Shown: positions 54,159 through 64,000, counted from the first letter of the stretch. The stretch is 64,000 nucleotides of DNA from Bacteroidota bacterium (GCA_947475165.1 CANJLD010000006.1:77824-141823), one strand, 5' to 3'. The notes: generated by a model from the letters alone, not told the origin. Made by a program: numbers and translations.

Positions 54159-55261
54159 ATGAACCCTTTCCTGATACAAGTAGTTACACAAACAGTTCTT
54201 CCCGACCGGCAAAGAAAAAAGAGTTCAAAGCAGGACTACTCTAACTTCGAGCTTGCCAAAGGTTTTCGTGAACTGCGCATTACAGTTATTCGTCTGCTGA
54301 AAGATGTTATTCTCATTTCGCTCGGCATTGGCTCGGCTGCTTTTGGCTGGAAAGCTTTTTGGTGCCTACTAAATTTATTGACGGTGGTGTAACGGGCATT
54401 TCATTGCTTACTACCGAGCTTACCAGTATTCCGCTTTATGCCTTGTTGCTGGTTATTAATATTCCTTTTGTTTTTCTGGGTTACATCGTTATCAGCAAAC
54501 AGTTTGCCATTAAAACAGCTATTGCCATCAGCGGTTTGGCGTTGGTGGTGGCTACGGTTCACTTTCCGGATGTTACTCACGATAAACTTTTGGTGGCAGT
54601 GTTTGGCGGATTTTTTCTTGGAGCGGGAATCGGGTTGAACGTAAGAGGGGGCGCGGTGATTGACGGCACGCAGGTGCTGGCCATTTTCCTTAGCCGGAAG
54701 CTTTCTGCTACTATGGGCGATATTATTATCGTGATTAACATTCTTATTTTTTCGGCCGCGGCTTATTTTCTTTCGATAGAAGCTGCGCTGTATTCGATGA
54801 TAACTTATCTGGCGGCTTCTAAAACGCTCGATTTTGTAGTGGAAGGTATTGATGAATACACCGGTGTTACTATTATTTCCACCCACAACGAGGAAATACG
54901 GCAGATGATTATTAACGTAATGGGCAGGGGTGGGTAACTGTTTACAACGGCAAGCGCGGTTTTGGCAAATCGGGCGAGAAGGATATTGATATTGTTTTTT
55001 ACGGTTACTACCCGCTTAGAACTGAATAAGCTGAATACCGAAATTGAAAAGATTGACCCGAACGCGTTTATTGTAATGAACAGCGTAAAGGATACGAAAG
55101 GGGGAATGGTTAAGAAGAGGTCGCTAAAACATAAAAGGAAGCGAACAAGTTTCTCCCGCAAAAAAAACGAAACAAATTTTGAGGCTGGCATGGCATTATT
55201 TTCATTCGGTTTTAGCTCCTTTTTTTCTTTCAACATTTGGCAATTTTTGGGGATAAAATAA
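54159..55261 (+). pseudogene. yitT: YitT family membrane protein with three frame lesions
   Basis: The product reads through YitT_membrane (DUF161) and DUF2179 segments: FELAKGFRELRI...ILISLGIGSAAFGWKAF in one frame, then LVPTKFIDGGVTGISLL to TIISTHNEEIRQMI in a second, VTVYNGKRGFGKSGEKDIDIV in a third, and TVVTRLELNKLN... back in the second. The breaks are a T-run (54356-54360, one T short), a G-rich stretch (54927-54934, one G short or two extra) and T6 (54995-55000, one T extra). All are at homopolymers, so sequencing error is possible. The tail beyond KKRSLKH looks like read-through, perhaps from a fourth lesion. YitT proteins are multi-pass inner-membrane proteins of unclear function. 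Confidence 0.8.
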
Positions 55262-55276
55262 GCCCGTTGAACCTCG

Positions 55277-55303
55277 TTTGGCAGTTCCATTTTGCTACAT
55301 TCG
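55277..55303 (+). promoter_or_regulatory. Candidate gyrB promoter (TTTG ... TACATTCG)
   Basis: TTTG at 55277-55280 precedes TACATTCG at 55296-55303 by 15 bases. The -7 box differs by one base from TAnnTTTG and is followed by CC, but the spacing is shorter than the usual 17-23. It lies 25 bases before the gyrB ATG. Confidence 0.35.
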
Positions 55304-55319
55304 CCACAGCATTTTTTAA

Positions 55320-57308
<1,989 letters not shown>

Positions 57309-57344
57309 TTCGACAAAGCGCAGATAGCAAAAGGCAAAAAATAC

Positions 57345-57375
57345 AAAGCCCTTCGAATTTTTCGGAGGGCTTTTT
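57345..57375 (+). terminator. gyrB terminator
   Basis: AAAGCCCTTCG and CGGAGGGCTTT form a stem with one mismatch around AATTTTT, followed by TTTT. It lies 37 bases after the gyrB stop. Confidence 0.85.
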
Positions 57376-57421
57376 GTTTGTCATGGTTTTGCCATTCTTT
57401 TAACGAGAAGGAGGTAACTAT

Positions 57422-57571
57422 ATGCGTGTTAGACCAAGCGCCTATTCTAAAATCTGCCGGAAACTAAACGGTTTTTTGAGATGTGTTAGGGGGAGAAATA
57501 AAAAGCCTCCCGAAAAATCGGAAGGCTTTTTAAATTTTAGGGAACAAAGTTTAATACACTTTAAACCCTGA
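57422..57571 (+). CDS. Possible 49-aa basic peptide with a strong Shine-Dalgarno (doubtful)
   Basis: AAGGAGGT at 57408-57415 lies six bases before an ATG, the only good Shine-Dalgarno I noticed in this window. The frame encodes [20 protein letters not shown]... with many Arg and Lys, runs across the 57500 terminator and ends over the tail of the opposite-strand collagen-like gene. No family recognised. It may be a leader peptide, a small RNA region or chance. Confidence 0.2.
   Translation: MRVRPSAYSKICRKLNGFLRCVRGRNKKPPEKSEGFLNFREQSLIHFKP
57500..57531. terminator. Bidirectional terminator of the collagen-like gene
   Basis: AAAAAGCCTCCCGA pairs with TCGGAAGGCTTTTT with one mismatch around AAAA. 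It lies 20 bases past the stop codon of the minus-strand gene at 57551, and plus-strand T5 also allows termination of a transcript from the left. Confidence 0.8.
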
Positions 57572-58558
57572 GAAGAAGTTGTATTGCGAACCCGATGAAA
57601 CCGTTAAGCTTTCATTAGAACCACTACTGTTATAGCTTTCGGTAGTAATTACATCACCGGCATCCAGATACATAGTTACGTTTATACCCACACTGGTATA
57701 ATCTGAAAAAGCAGCAGCATAGTTACGCGCATAATAGCTGCCGTTCAGTTTAAGAAACATACCAATACGTGTACTATTACCCGACAATGGAAAATAAGTG
57801 CACTGTGCTTCAAAATGGTAAACCCCTGCATCGGGTGCAGTAAAAGCGCTGGTAGCATAACCTCCACCGTCATTAAATTCCTCTACCGAGTAGGTTAACG
57901 GAGTAGCTGCTCCTCCTAACATGGTTACCGTACCAGGGTAACTTGCTCTAAACCCAATACCTGTGCCTCCGCTGCCCGCAGGGCCTGTTGCCCCTGTAGC
58001 TCCGGTAGGTCCCGTTGCGCCTGCACCCGGACCGGTTGCTCCTGTGACACCCGTTGCTCCTGTAGCACCGGTAGCTCCTGTTAAGCCTGCACCCGTTGCA
58101 CCTGTGGCACCGTTCTGACCGGTGGCTCCTGTTGCTCCTGTAGCCCCTGTAGTGCCTCCGTTAGCCGCATACAAAGCGTAAGGTACACTTACTAACTGCG
58201 AACTGCCCATATCTACATACGCCACGCCACCTGCCGGGTCAACTTCTACCTGCAAATATTTTGCACCGCTGCCCCAGTTAATACCGGCTACCGTTCCGCT
58301 TACTACGGTTCCGCTGCCTACCTGATGCATTACCAAGCCAAACTGATTAGTGGTTTTAGTAGTGGTTTCGCGATATACAATAGTACCGGTTGAGGTTAAA
58401 TCGCGCACCGTAAAGCGTAAAGCTACGTTTGTACTGGTTACCGGATTTCCGTTTGCCGCACGAACCACCGCCTGGTAATTCATAAGCCCAGGAGCTTGTG
58501 CCATTGCACCCAGTACAACTGTGGTGATAATGGTTAAAGAGAGTATTAACTTTTTCAT
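57551..58558 (-). CDS. Secreted collagen-like protein with C1q/TNF-like C-terminal domain
   Basis: 335 aa. Signal peptide [20 protein letters not shown], then an N-terminal beta-rich domain of about 110 residues ([16 protein letters not shown]) known from Bacteroidota surface proteins, then about 65 residues of G-A-T, G-P-T type triplets (roughly residues 133-198, [16 protein letters not shown]), and a C-terminal C1q-like domain ([35 protein letters not shown]). Collagen-like repeats can form triple helices, and C1q-type domains often trimerise. No T9SS tail is seen. Ninety-bp-scale DNA repeats in the triplet region may vary in length. Confidence 0.82.
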   Translation of the reverse strand: MKKLILSLTIITTVVLGAMAQAPGLMNYQAVVRAANGNPVTSTNVALRFTVRDLTSTGTIVYRETTTKTTNQFGLVMHQVGSGTVVSGTVAGINWGSGAKYLQVEVDPAGGVAYVDMGSSQLVSVPYALYAANGGTTGATGATGATGQNGATGATGAGLTGATGATGATGVTGATGPGAGATGPTGATGATGPAGSGGTGIGFRASYPGTVTMLGGAATPLTYSVEEFNDGGGYATSAFTAPDAGVYHFEAQCTYFPLSGNSTRIGMFLKLNGSYYARNYAAAFSDYTSVGINVTMYLDAGDVITTESYNSSGSNESLTVSSGSQYNFFSGFKVY

Positions 58559-58597
58559 GTTTGGGAGTTTAATTGTGTTTAAATATTTATATACTGT

Positions 58598-59119
58598 TTA
58601 ATTGATTACGTGAAATTTTTGAGTGGCAGTATGTACCTTGCCATCGGTATCCGATACAAAATTCATAGTGAGCATATACATACCCGCAGCGTAAGAGGTA
58701 ACGTTCAACTGCTCCACCACTTTTCCATTGCTATAATTGGTGCTGAATACATCCGAAATTTTTTGCCCCAGCGCATTGTAAAGTGTAAACTGAACTTTTC
58801 CTGCTTCAGGCAATTGAAAACCAAACCACATATTATCTACTGCCGGATTAGGATATACGACAAACGAACCGAACTGGCCTTGGGTAAGGTCTATTAAACC
58901 GGTAAGCACCTCGTTAGGCTGCTGAAAACCCTGAGTAAGAATATTGCCATTGGCACTAAAGGTTTGCACCATAGTCATCTCACCAACGGTGTAAGATAAA
59001 CTGCCGTTGGCGTTAGAAGAAAACCCACCGGTGCTGGCAATTACCGTTGGCGTAAGCATTTGCGCACTGGCAATAAAGGGTGCGGCTACAATTGTAAGAA
59101 GGAGTAAAATGTTTCTCAT
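58598..59119 (-). CDS. Small secreted protein with T9SS type A sorting domain
   Basis: 173 aa. Signal peptide MRNILLLLTIVAAPFIASAQ; a short region with GGFSSNANGSLSYTVGEM, then the sorting domain from about residue 85: VVYPNPAVDNMWFGFQLPEAG, LYNALGQKISDV and YAAGMYMLTM. It is little more than the export domain plus a linker. It is 39 bp from the collagen-like gene in the same orientation and could be its partner at the cell surface. Confidence 0.82.
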   Translation of the reverse strand: MRNILLLLTIVAAPFIASAQMLTPTVIASTGGFSSNANGSLSYTVGEMTMVQTFSANGNILTQGFQQPNEVLTGLIDLTQGQFGSFVVYPNPAVDNMWFGFQLPEAGKVQFTLYNALGQKISDVFSTNYSNGKVVEQLNVTSYAAGMYMLTMNFVSDTDGKVHTATQKFHVIN

Positions 59120-59306
59120 AAAATAAAGTGTTCGTTAAATGCATTTCGAAAATAGGGCAAATGCCTGGTGCATCGAATTGTTTACACCTAATTTCATCAA
59201 CAGGATGGAGATTGTTGTATGCTTAATTAAGCAGGCAGAGTTTGCTTTGCATGGAAAGGACTGCAGAAAACCGTAAAAAAAACTTGTTGTTAAAAATGAA
59301 AACAGC

Positions 59307-59337
59307 TTTGCCAAAAAGAACGTTTTCTTTATTTTTG
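59307..59337 (+). promoter_or_regulatory. Strong Bacteroidota-type promoter upstream of a probable small RNA
   Basis: TTTG at 59307-59310 and TATTTTTG at 59330-59337, spaced 19 bases apart, match the -33 and -7 consensus exactly. There is no plus-strand coding gene downstream before 59511, and a terminator lies 41 bases after the -7 box. Confidence 0.75.
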
Positions 59338-59342
59338 TCTTA

Positions 59343-59413
59343 CTCTATTTTCATGGGTTGAGAAAGGGTGATTAATCGGGAGTGCGGAACGTGGGTGCCG
59401 CACTCCTTTTTTT
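59343..59413 (+). ncRNA. Candidate small RNA of about 70 nt
   Basis: A promoter ending at 59337 and a terminator ending at 59413 bound a transcript of about 70 nt. The 5' part, up to about 59378, includes GTTGAGAAAGGGTGATT and looks mostly unstructured; the 3' part is the terminator hairpin. No coding frame of useful length is present. It lies in a gap of 391 bp (59120-59510) otherwise without features. The family is not recognised. The transcription start is inferred from the promoter. Confidence 0.6.
59379..59413 (+). terminator. Rho-independent terminator of the small RNA
   Basis: GGAGTGCGG pairs perfectly with CCGCACTCC around a 10-base loop, followed by T7. No plus-strand protein gene ends nearby. 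Confidence 0.85.
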
Positions 59414-59510
59414 ATGGCATACCGTAGCCGGTTCCAGTTAAAATCTAACAATAAATGGTATTAGGAAATAAAAGTTACTCTTGAAAAGAGCAGAGTGGTT
59501 TAAAAAAAGC

Positions 59511-60182
59511 CTACTTAAAATTGTAAGTCAAACTTACCGCATAATGCCTTTGCGGGCTCCAAAGGTTAAAGAAATACCCCGACAGATAAAACTTGTGGTA
59601 CTCAACACCTACCATTGGGCCAAAATCTAATTGCTGTGGTGCTTGTGCTAACTCGCTGTTACTGCGCACTACCGGGCATTGCTTTAAATACTGAAACGCT
59701 GCACCTACTTTTACATGCTTCTGCACAGTGTATAAAGCTTCGCTCCAGGTAAAAAAGAAACTCTCGTTCAACCTGTTTGCACAAAACGAATATTGGTTAG
59801 AAGAATAAATCTCCAAATGACCAACTTCCGCACTCATCTGCAAAGCCGGGCTAAAGCCAATAAAATTACCTACCGAAACCCCGATAGTAGGAACCGCCTG
59901 AAACGAAAATTTCTTGTGCTCCTTAGATAAAGGTTTGCCCCACAAAAACGAAAGCGTATTCACGTCCTCATAATTATACCGCACCTGCCAAAAGTTTTTA
60001 TTGTTATACAAAGAAGCATAACCAAGTCCGCTAAACTGTTTTGGCGGAGCAAAGCCAACATAGGTAGTAGCCTCACCGTGCAGTTCGTTTTTCTGAGCCA
60101 TCGTCTGAAACGAAACAAGCAACAATGCTGAAGCACTCAGCAAACGCAACAATCCCTTTATATCAAAACAAATAGCAGGCAT
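59511..60182 (-). CDS. Secreted protein resembling an outer-membrane beta-barrel, unknown function
   Basis: 223 aa. A hydrophobic segment LLRLLSASALLLVSFQTMAQ acts as a signal peptide. The mature part alternates aromatic and polar residues (GYASLYNNKNFWQVRYNYED, VGVEYHKFYLSGYFF) and ends in HYAVSLTYNFK, an aromatic residue near the end as in outer-membrane barrels. About 200 residues would fit an 8- to 10-strand barrel. Not recognised as a known family. Monocistronic by its long upstream gap (60183-60429), which otherwise holds only the tRNA promoter. Confidence 0.65.
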   Translation of the reverse strand: MPAICFDIKGLLRLLSASALLLVSFQTMAQKNELHGEATTYVGFAPPKQFSGLGYASLYNNKNFWQVRYNYEDVNTLSFLWGKPLSKEHKKFSFQAVPTIGVSVGNFIGFSPALQMSAEVGHLEIYSSNQYSFCANRLNESFFFTWSEALYTVQKHVKVGAAFQYLKQCPVVRSNSELAQAPQQLDFGPMVGVEYHKFYLSGYFFNLWSPQRHYAVSLTYNFK

Positions 60183-60349
60183 GTAGATAGTAGTTTCAAA
60201 TCATTACTGTTTCTTACGACATTGTATAATGTTAGTTTGGTTTTGTAAGCCCGTAATTACAATGCCCGAATTGTAAATACGTTATACCATTATTCGCTGT
60301 CTTTTGTCAAAGCTCCTTTCGTTTTTCAATTGATTTTTACTTCGATAAG

Positions 60350-60379
60350 TTGGTGGGTTTGTTGGAATTTATATTTTTG
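60350..60379 (+). promoter_or_regulatory. Candidate promoter of the tRNA pair (TTGG ... TATTTTTG)
   Basis: TTGG at 60350-60353 and TATTTTTG at 60372-60379 are 18 bases apart, close to the -33/-7 consensus. The tRNA-Ser starts 50 bases after the -7 box. Confidence 0.6.
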
Positions 60380-60429
60380 CCGTCCTTTTAAAAGAAAGGA
60401 AGCGTTCTTAGAGTTTTTTACCTGCAAAA

Positions 60430-60521
60430 GGTGAGGTGGATGAGCGGCTGAAATCAGCAGTTTGCTAAACTGCCGTACTGGTTAAACGGTACCGAGGGTT
60501 CGAATCCCTCCCTCACCGCCA
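60430..60521 (+). tRNA. tRNA-Ser (GCT anticodon)
   Basis: Acceptor GGTGAGG pairs with CCTCACC, followed by G and an encoded CCA (60519-60521). The anticodon loop TTGCTAA gives anticodon GCT. The long variable arm (GTAC...GGTAC) is that of class II serine tRNA. TTCGAAT in the T loop. Confidence 0.93.
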
Positions 60522-60556
60522 CAGAAAAAACGGAGTTTGCATTTTATTTAATAGTT

Positions 60557-60630
<74 letters not shown>

Positions 60631-60634
60631 CTTT

Positions 60635-60672
60635 AAAAGGTTTGACAGTGAAATATCTGTTGAACCTTTTTT
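60635..60672 (+). terminator. Terminator after the tRNA pair
   Basis: AAAAGGTTTGACAG pairs with CTGTTGAACCTTTT with two mismatches around TGAAATAT, followed by TT. It begins five bases after tRNA-Pro. Confidence 0.75.
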
Positions 60673-60818
60673 CATTTAAGCCCTTGCCAGTATTAGGTTT
60701 CAAGCATTTCTAATTGCTTGTAGTAGTTCAGCTCACAAACTGGACAAAAAGCAAAATTCGACACCAAAAAGTCACCAAAACTGCTACCAGTATTTGAGCT
60801 GTCTAAATCCTAACTGGA

Positions 60819-61601
60819 ATGACAGCAATCAAAAGAATTAAAGTCCAGTTCATTCTCAGAGAAGATAGAACTGATGAAAAAGGCGATGCACCAATTTACT
60901 TGCGTCTTACCTCAAACAAAAAAAGAGTTTTACTAAGTGCAGAGAAAAAGATTTCTATCAAACGATGGAACAACAAAGAACAAAAGGTAATAGGTAAAGA
61001 CAAATTTGCAGAAAGCATAAATCAATATCTGGAGCAGATTAAAGTGAAAGTGCAAGAAGCCATCAATCAACTCTACATTGAAAAAAAATCCATCTCTCTC
61101 CTCGCAGTAAAAAATTTACTCTCTTTAGATACAACTGCTGAAGTAACAACTGTATTAACTGCTACTCAAATGCACAATGAAGAAATGTATTCATTGATTG
61201 GAAGAAAATTTACTTATGGCAACTACAAAAATTACAAAACCACTTACAAGCATTTAGTAACGTTCATTAAAGATGAATTTCGTTGCAATGATTTACCGCT
61301 TACAGAAGTTACTTTATCCTTCGCTCATAAATTTGAAAAATGGTTGCTATTAAAAACAAAGAGCAACAACAATGGAGCAATGAAGCATTTACAGCGGTTA
61401 AAGAAAATTTTAAACCGGTCAATACAATTGGGCTTTATAGAAAAGCACCAGCTGCATGGCTTTCACATCAGTTTTGAAAAACATGAACGAGGTTATTTAT
61501 CTCCGTATGAGATAGAATTAATTGAACGCTCATCATTCTCACTCAAATCGCTTAATTTGGTTAGAGACGTTTTTTTATTTCAGAGCTCAAGTCCCCTTTA
61601 G
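60819..61601 (+). pseudogene. Truncated tyrosine recombinase (integrase) lacking the catalytic domain
   Basis: 260 codons. The N-terminal arm-type domain (VQFILREDRTDEKGDAPIYLRL, KISIKRWNNKEQKVIG) and the SAM-like core-binding domain (YKTTYKHLVTFIKDEF, HKFEKWLLLKTKSNNNGAMKHL) are intact. The catalytic domain, with its R-HxxR-Y residues, is absent: the frame enters a fragment of the CCCCTTTAGGG repeat at 61590 and stops (SSSPL). It starts 188 bp after tRNA-Pro, the usual place of an integrase next to its attachment tRNA, so it is probably the relic of an integrated element that was deleted. Confidence 0.8.
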
Positions 61602-61603
61602 GG
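61590..61603 (+). repeat. 14-base fragment of the dispersed palindromic element at the integrase break
   Basis: AGTCCCCTTTAGGG matches the right arm of the copies in bamD and next to pheS. Its first base coincides with the point where the integrase frame loses similarity, so the repeat is at the break junction. Confidence 0.7.
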
Positions 61604-61677
61604 CTTTGAGAGTTTTGCCGCGTAATTTTCGCTAGTAAAATTCTCTATTCCCCTCTTTACTTTTCCGTTTATACGTC

Positions 61678-61685
61678 TACTTTCG
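61678..61685 (+). promoter_or_regulatory. Candidate -7 element of the sulfatase-like gene (TACTTTCG)
   Basis: TACTTTCG followed by CC differs by one base from TAnnTTTG and lies 10 bases before the ATG, implying a near-leaderless transcript. No clear -33 box. Confidence 0.3.
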
Positions 61686-61695
61686 CCACCCCTAT

Positions 61696-63057
61696 ATGGC
61701 AAAACCACGCAACGTAATTATAATAGTAGCCGATAGTCTGCGTTACGATGCTGTTTATCGCGATGGCGGCCCGGGAATTTCGTATCTCGAAAACAACGGC
61801 ACCCAATTTACCAATGCGCGTTCGGCTGCTTGCTGGACTTTGCCCGCTACCACCAGTCTGTTTACCGGTATGATGCCGCACGAGCATGGCACCACTTCGC
61901 AAACCCGCTGGTTTAAAGATGATGTGCCTTCGCTTGCCGCCAAACTGAAAACTGCTAACTACAAACCCATTATGGTTACGGCCAATAGCGTAACCACCGA
62001 TATTTTTAATGTAAGTAAGGACTTTGACGAGGTACACAAAACATGGCAGTTTACACCCACCAAACACAAATGGCTTTTGCAAACCGTGCTGGCGCTTAAC
62101 CGTCCACGCGTGCGCAAAATGATTTTGAAACCGAAGGACCAGTTCTTTGATAAAGCCAGTGAAGATTTGCGCCAGGGCATTATCTATGCCCAGAAAACCT
62201 CGCACGATTCATTTTTTAAAGCTAAACATTTGCTCGAAGAAAACAATGCGAAAGGGCAGGGTGTGTTTATGTTCATCAACCTGATGGAAACCCATTATCC
62301 GTATCATATTGCCGACACATTTACGCTCATGAACAAAACCCTGCTCGGCAAAATTCACGAGTGGAAGATTCTCTTTCATTTTTTGTCGCAAAGTTTTTTG
62401 AAGAACGATAAAGGAGTAGTGAAGCAAGCCGATTTAGATTTGTTGCGCAGAAAACAACAATTGGCATGGAATCTTATTCGCGATGACATCAATAATTTTT
62501 GCCGCGAAATGCACGAAGGTAAAGATAACCTCATCGTGTTCTGCAGCGACCATGGCGACAACTTTGGCGACCAGGGCTGGCAATATCATTTCAGCAACGT
62601 AACCGATGGCGGAAATAAAGTCCCCCTATTCTGGCTTGACCACGAAAACAAAAAGCCGGAAACGAAAACCTACAACGTTAGCTCGCGCTTTATGCACCAC
62701 GAAATTTTGAATAGCTGCGGATTGGATAACGAAGGCGGAACGCTGTTGCGCGAAAGCGAAAACAATCTACCGGTGCTGCAAAGCTTTTGGTATAATAACG
62801 AAGAGCAGACAATGCAGAAGTATAAATACAATCAGGTAGCATTTATTGAAGGCGATAAACGCTTTGTGCAGCGCGCAGGCAACTGGATGTATGCACCGGT
62901 TACACAAAACGGAGGCGAACCTACCTTTGAGTTTATAGACAAGAACTTTAATCCGCTGGAGGAGTTGAATTTACAGGCCGACAGAAAGAAGTATCTCGAA
63001 AAATCGTTAAAAGATTTTTCCTCTTTTTCCGACAAAATTATGAGCAAGGGAAAATGA
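61696..63057 (+). CDS. Alkaline-phosphatase/sulfatase-fold hydrolase with Thr at the nucleophile position
   Basis: 453 aa. NVIIIVADSLRYDAVY (metal Asp13), SAACWTLPATTSLFTG and FCSDHGDNFGDQGW (metal Asp/His) show the fold. The formylglycine motif C-x-P-x-R is absent; the aligned position is Thr48 in T-L-P-A, as in phosphoglycerol or phosphoethanolamine transferases and phosphodiesterases. Cys46 two residues before it is not in the modified position. There is no signal peptide or membrane segment, so it acts in the cytosol, unlike most such transferases. Its stop overlaps the ATG of the next gene (ATGA). Confidence 0.78.
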   Translation: MAKPRNVIIIVADSLRYDAVYRDGGPGISYLENNGTQFTNARSAACWTLPATTSLFTGMMPHEHGTTSQTRWFKDDVPSLAAKLKTANYKPIMVTANSVTTDIFNVSKDFDEVHKTWQFTPTKHKWLLQTVLALNRPRVRKMILKPKDQFFDKASEDLRQGIIYAQKTSHDSFFKAKHLLEENNAKGQGVFMFINLMETHYPYHIADTFTLMNKTLLGKIHEWKILFHFLSQSFLKNDKGVVKQADLDLLRRKQQLAWNLIRDDINNFCREMHEGKDNLIVFCSDHGDNFGDQGWQYHFSNVTDGGNKVPLFWLDHENKKPETKTYNVSSRFMHHEILNSCGLDNEGGTLLRESENNLPVLQSFWYNNEEQTMQKYKYNQVAFIEGDKRFVQRAGNWMYAPVTQNGGEPTFEFIDKNFNPLEELNLQADRKKYLEKSLKDFSSFSDKIMSKGK

Positions 63058-63415
63058 ACATTGAAGAAGTAAGGGACTATTGCCTTGCTAAAAAACGAGT
63101 AACCGAAGGGTTTCCGTTCGGTGAAGAAGTGCTGGTGTTCAAGGTAATGAGCAAAATGTTTCTGCTCACCAGTTTGACAGAAACGCCTTTCCGGTTAACT
63201 TAAAGATGAACATAGAGTTGGTGGAAGAATATCGCGAAAAATACAGCGATATAATTCCCGGCTACCACATGAACAAAAAGATGTGGAATAGTGTTTACTT
63301 CACCACCAGAAATATTCCCCGCAAAGAATTGCTTTGGATGATTGACCACAGTTATGATGAAGTAGTGCGAGGATTGTCAAAGAAAATTCAACAAGAACTA
63401 AAAACTGATTTATGA
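63054..63415 (+). pseudogene. MmcQ/YjbR-family protein with one frameshift
   Basis: The frame starting at 63054 reads MNIEEVRDYCLAKKRVTEGF...MFLLTSLTETPF and then stops. The next frame continues VNLKMNIELVEEYREKYSDIIPGYHMNKKMW to the TGA at 63415. Together they give the full length (about 120 aa) of an MmcQ/YjbR (DUF419) protein with the conserved GYHMNKKHW-like segment. The shift is at 63188-63194, where one C is missing after CCTTTCC. This single homopolymer-type lesion may be a sequencing error. The family has a cyt-like alpha/beta fold and poorly known function. Confidence 0.78.
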
Positions 63416-63765
63416 TAGATATTATATTAGTCGCTATTTTTTGCTACCAATTATACCGCATGACTCGTGAGCGCGGTATTTCGCCACTGCCATATATTTT
63501 GAATTACCTCGCAGCATTTTTCCTGATGATATTTGCCTTAGGGTTCGCTCTCTTTTCTTTTTATGGGCCTGATATACTGAAAAGTGAAGAAGGTGTAAAA
63601 AGTGCTATAATGTTTGAGCCGTTCGCCATTATGTTCGAGGTTTTCCTTTTCATTTATTTCAGAAAGAGAATTCAGAAATCCCCGGTTTCTTCGAATTACG
63701 ATAACGATTTTAATCCGCCATCTCCACCAACTAAGGAGAAAAAGGATTTATCGTATTTCAGATAA
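63412..63765 (+). CDS. Small membrane protein of unknown function
   Basis: 117 aa. Three hydrophobic segments (DIILVAIFCYQLY, ILNYLAAFFLMIFALGFALFSF, FAIMFEVFLFIYF) with a charged, Pro-rich C-terminal tail. It starts by a four-base overlap with the mmcQ/yjbR frame. No family recognised. Confidence 0.65.
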   Translation: MIDIILVAIFCYQLYRMTRERGISPLPYILNYLAAFFLMIFALGFALFSFYGPDILKSEEGVKSAIMFEPFAIMFEVFLFIYFRKRIQKSPVSSNYDNDFNPPSPPTKEKKDLSYFR

Positions 63766-63825
63766 AACTTACGATTGTATTTCTCCGCGCCTCTGCACCT
63801 CCGCGTGAAATAATAATTTAGCCGA

Positions 63826-64000
63826 ATGCTGGATTACATTATAGTAGGACAAGGCATTGCCGGTTCCATGCTTTCGTGGTTTCTGATGAAAGCCAACGAG
63901 AAAGTTTTGGTGATTGATAAATTTAATCCTTCATCGGCAAGTAATATTGCTTCGGGCATTACCAACCCTATTACCGGAAGAAAATTTGTAAAGACCTGGC
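63826..64000 (+). CDS. FAD-dependent oxidoreductase, 3' partial
   Basis: 58 codons to the window end. MLDYIIVGQGIAGSMLSWFL carries the GxGxxG dinucleotide-binding motif (GQGIAG) of DAO-type flavin oxidoreductases, followed by VLVIDKF with the acidic end of beta-2. The remainder lies beyond the window, so specificity cannot be told. It starts 60 bp after the previous gene, across a CTCCGCGCCTCTGC-type low-complexity intergenic repeat. Confidence 0.78.
   Translation, partial: MLDYIIVGQGIAGSMLSWFLMKANEKVLVIDKFNPSSASNIASGITNPITGRKFVKTW

Noticed and set aside
54401-54886. Minus-strand 161-codon frame in the yitT region
   Set aside because: The plus strand carries clear YitT similarity across its frames; the antisense frame has none.
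61669-62205. Minus-strand 178-codon frame opposite the sulfatase-like gene
   Set aside because: Shadow of the coding strand; no start context and no recognisable domain.

Overview
The window looks like chromosomal DNA of a Bacteroidota bacterium. The evidence is the bamD-omega-coaBC-porD gene order, a TonB-dependent receptor with a carboxypeptidase-regulatory N-domain, several proteins with type IX secretion (T9SS) C-terminal sorting domains including a 24-repeat SprB-type adhesin, a DUF5606 protein, almost no Shine-Dalgarno sequences, and promoter-like TAnnTTTG elements. I cannot assign genus or family. No rRNA, CRISPR array or complete insertion sequence is visible.

Layout. 1-2.0 kb: end of a sugar-amidation pair (HisF-like WbuZ, WbuX/WbpG-like amidotransferase). 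2.0-4.3 kb: unknown genes around a degenerate 21-bp (seven-codon) repeat array. 4.4-8.1 kb: housekeeping operon (bamD, RNA polymerase omega, coaBC split in two, porD). 8.1-13.0 kb, minus strand: a large GT-C-like TPR membrane protein, ACP, ketoacyl-ACP synthase III, GT2 glycosyltransferase and GNAT acetyltransferase. 13.1-17.4 kb: TonB-dependent receptor and long-chain acyl-CoA synthetase. 17.6-41.1 kb, almost all minus strand: pheS, then a long surface-glycoconjugate locus. It holds a second TPR membrane protein, two putative glycosyltransferases, an SGNH hydrolase, two paralogous radical SAM proteins, a sugar epimerase, asparagine synthase, two UbiA prenyltransferases, three phytanoyl-CoA-dioxygenase-type (PhyH) oxygenases, a 7-TM protein, a Wzm/Wzt-type ABC exporter and a sulfotransferase. 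41.2-45.6 kb: uvrB, DUF5606 and an M3 oligoendopeptidase. 45.7-60.2 kb: secreted and surface proteins (T9SS cargo, 2448-aa SprB-repeat protein, collagen/C1q-like protein, beta-barrel-like protein) around a frameshifted yitT and an intact gyrB, plus a probable small RNA. 60.4-64 kb: tRNA-Ser and tRNA-Pro, a truncated integrase, an alkaline-phosphatase/sulfatase-fold hydrolase, a frameshifted mmcQ/yjbR, a small membrane protein and the start of an FAD oxidoreductase.

The most interesting part is 30.7-41.1 kb. A sulfotransferase, ABC exporter, UbiA prenyltransferase, 7-TM protein and PhyH oxygenase form one tightly overlapping minus-strand operon. Beside it lie a second UbiA enzyme, a second PhyH protein and a protein fusing a PhyH domain to an alpha/alpha-barrel-like domain with a DxDDT motif like that of class II terpene cyclases. 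UbiA, cyclase-like and Fe/2-oxoglutarate oxygenase genes together resemble the logic of meroterpenoid pathways, here placed inside a polysaccharide-export locus. That reading is inference. Other notable items are a 25-bp perfect inverted repeat embedded in the bamD signal-peptide region, a decayed heptapeptide-repeat array whose stop codons sit mostly at one repeat position, CoaC residues that depart from the E. coli catalytic set, and four small frame lesions that could be real decay or sequencing error.
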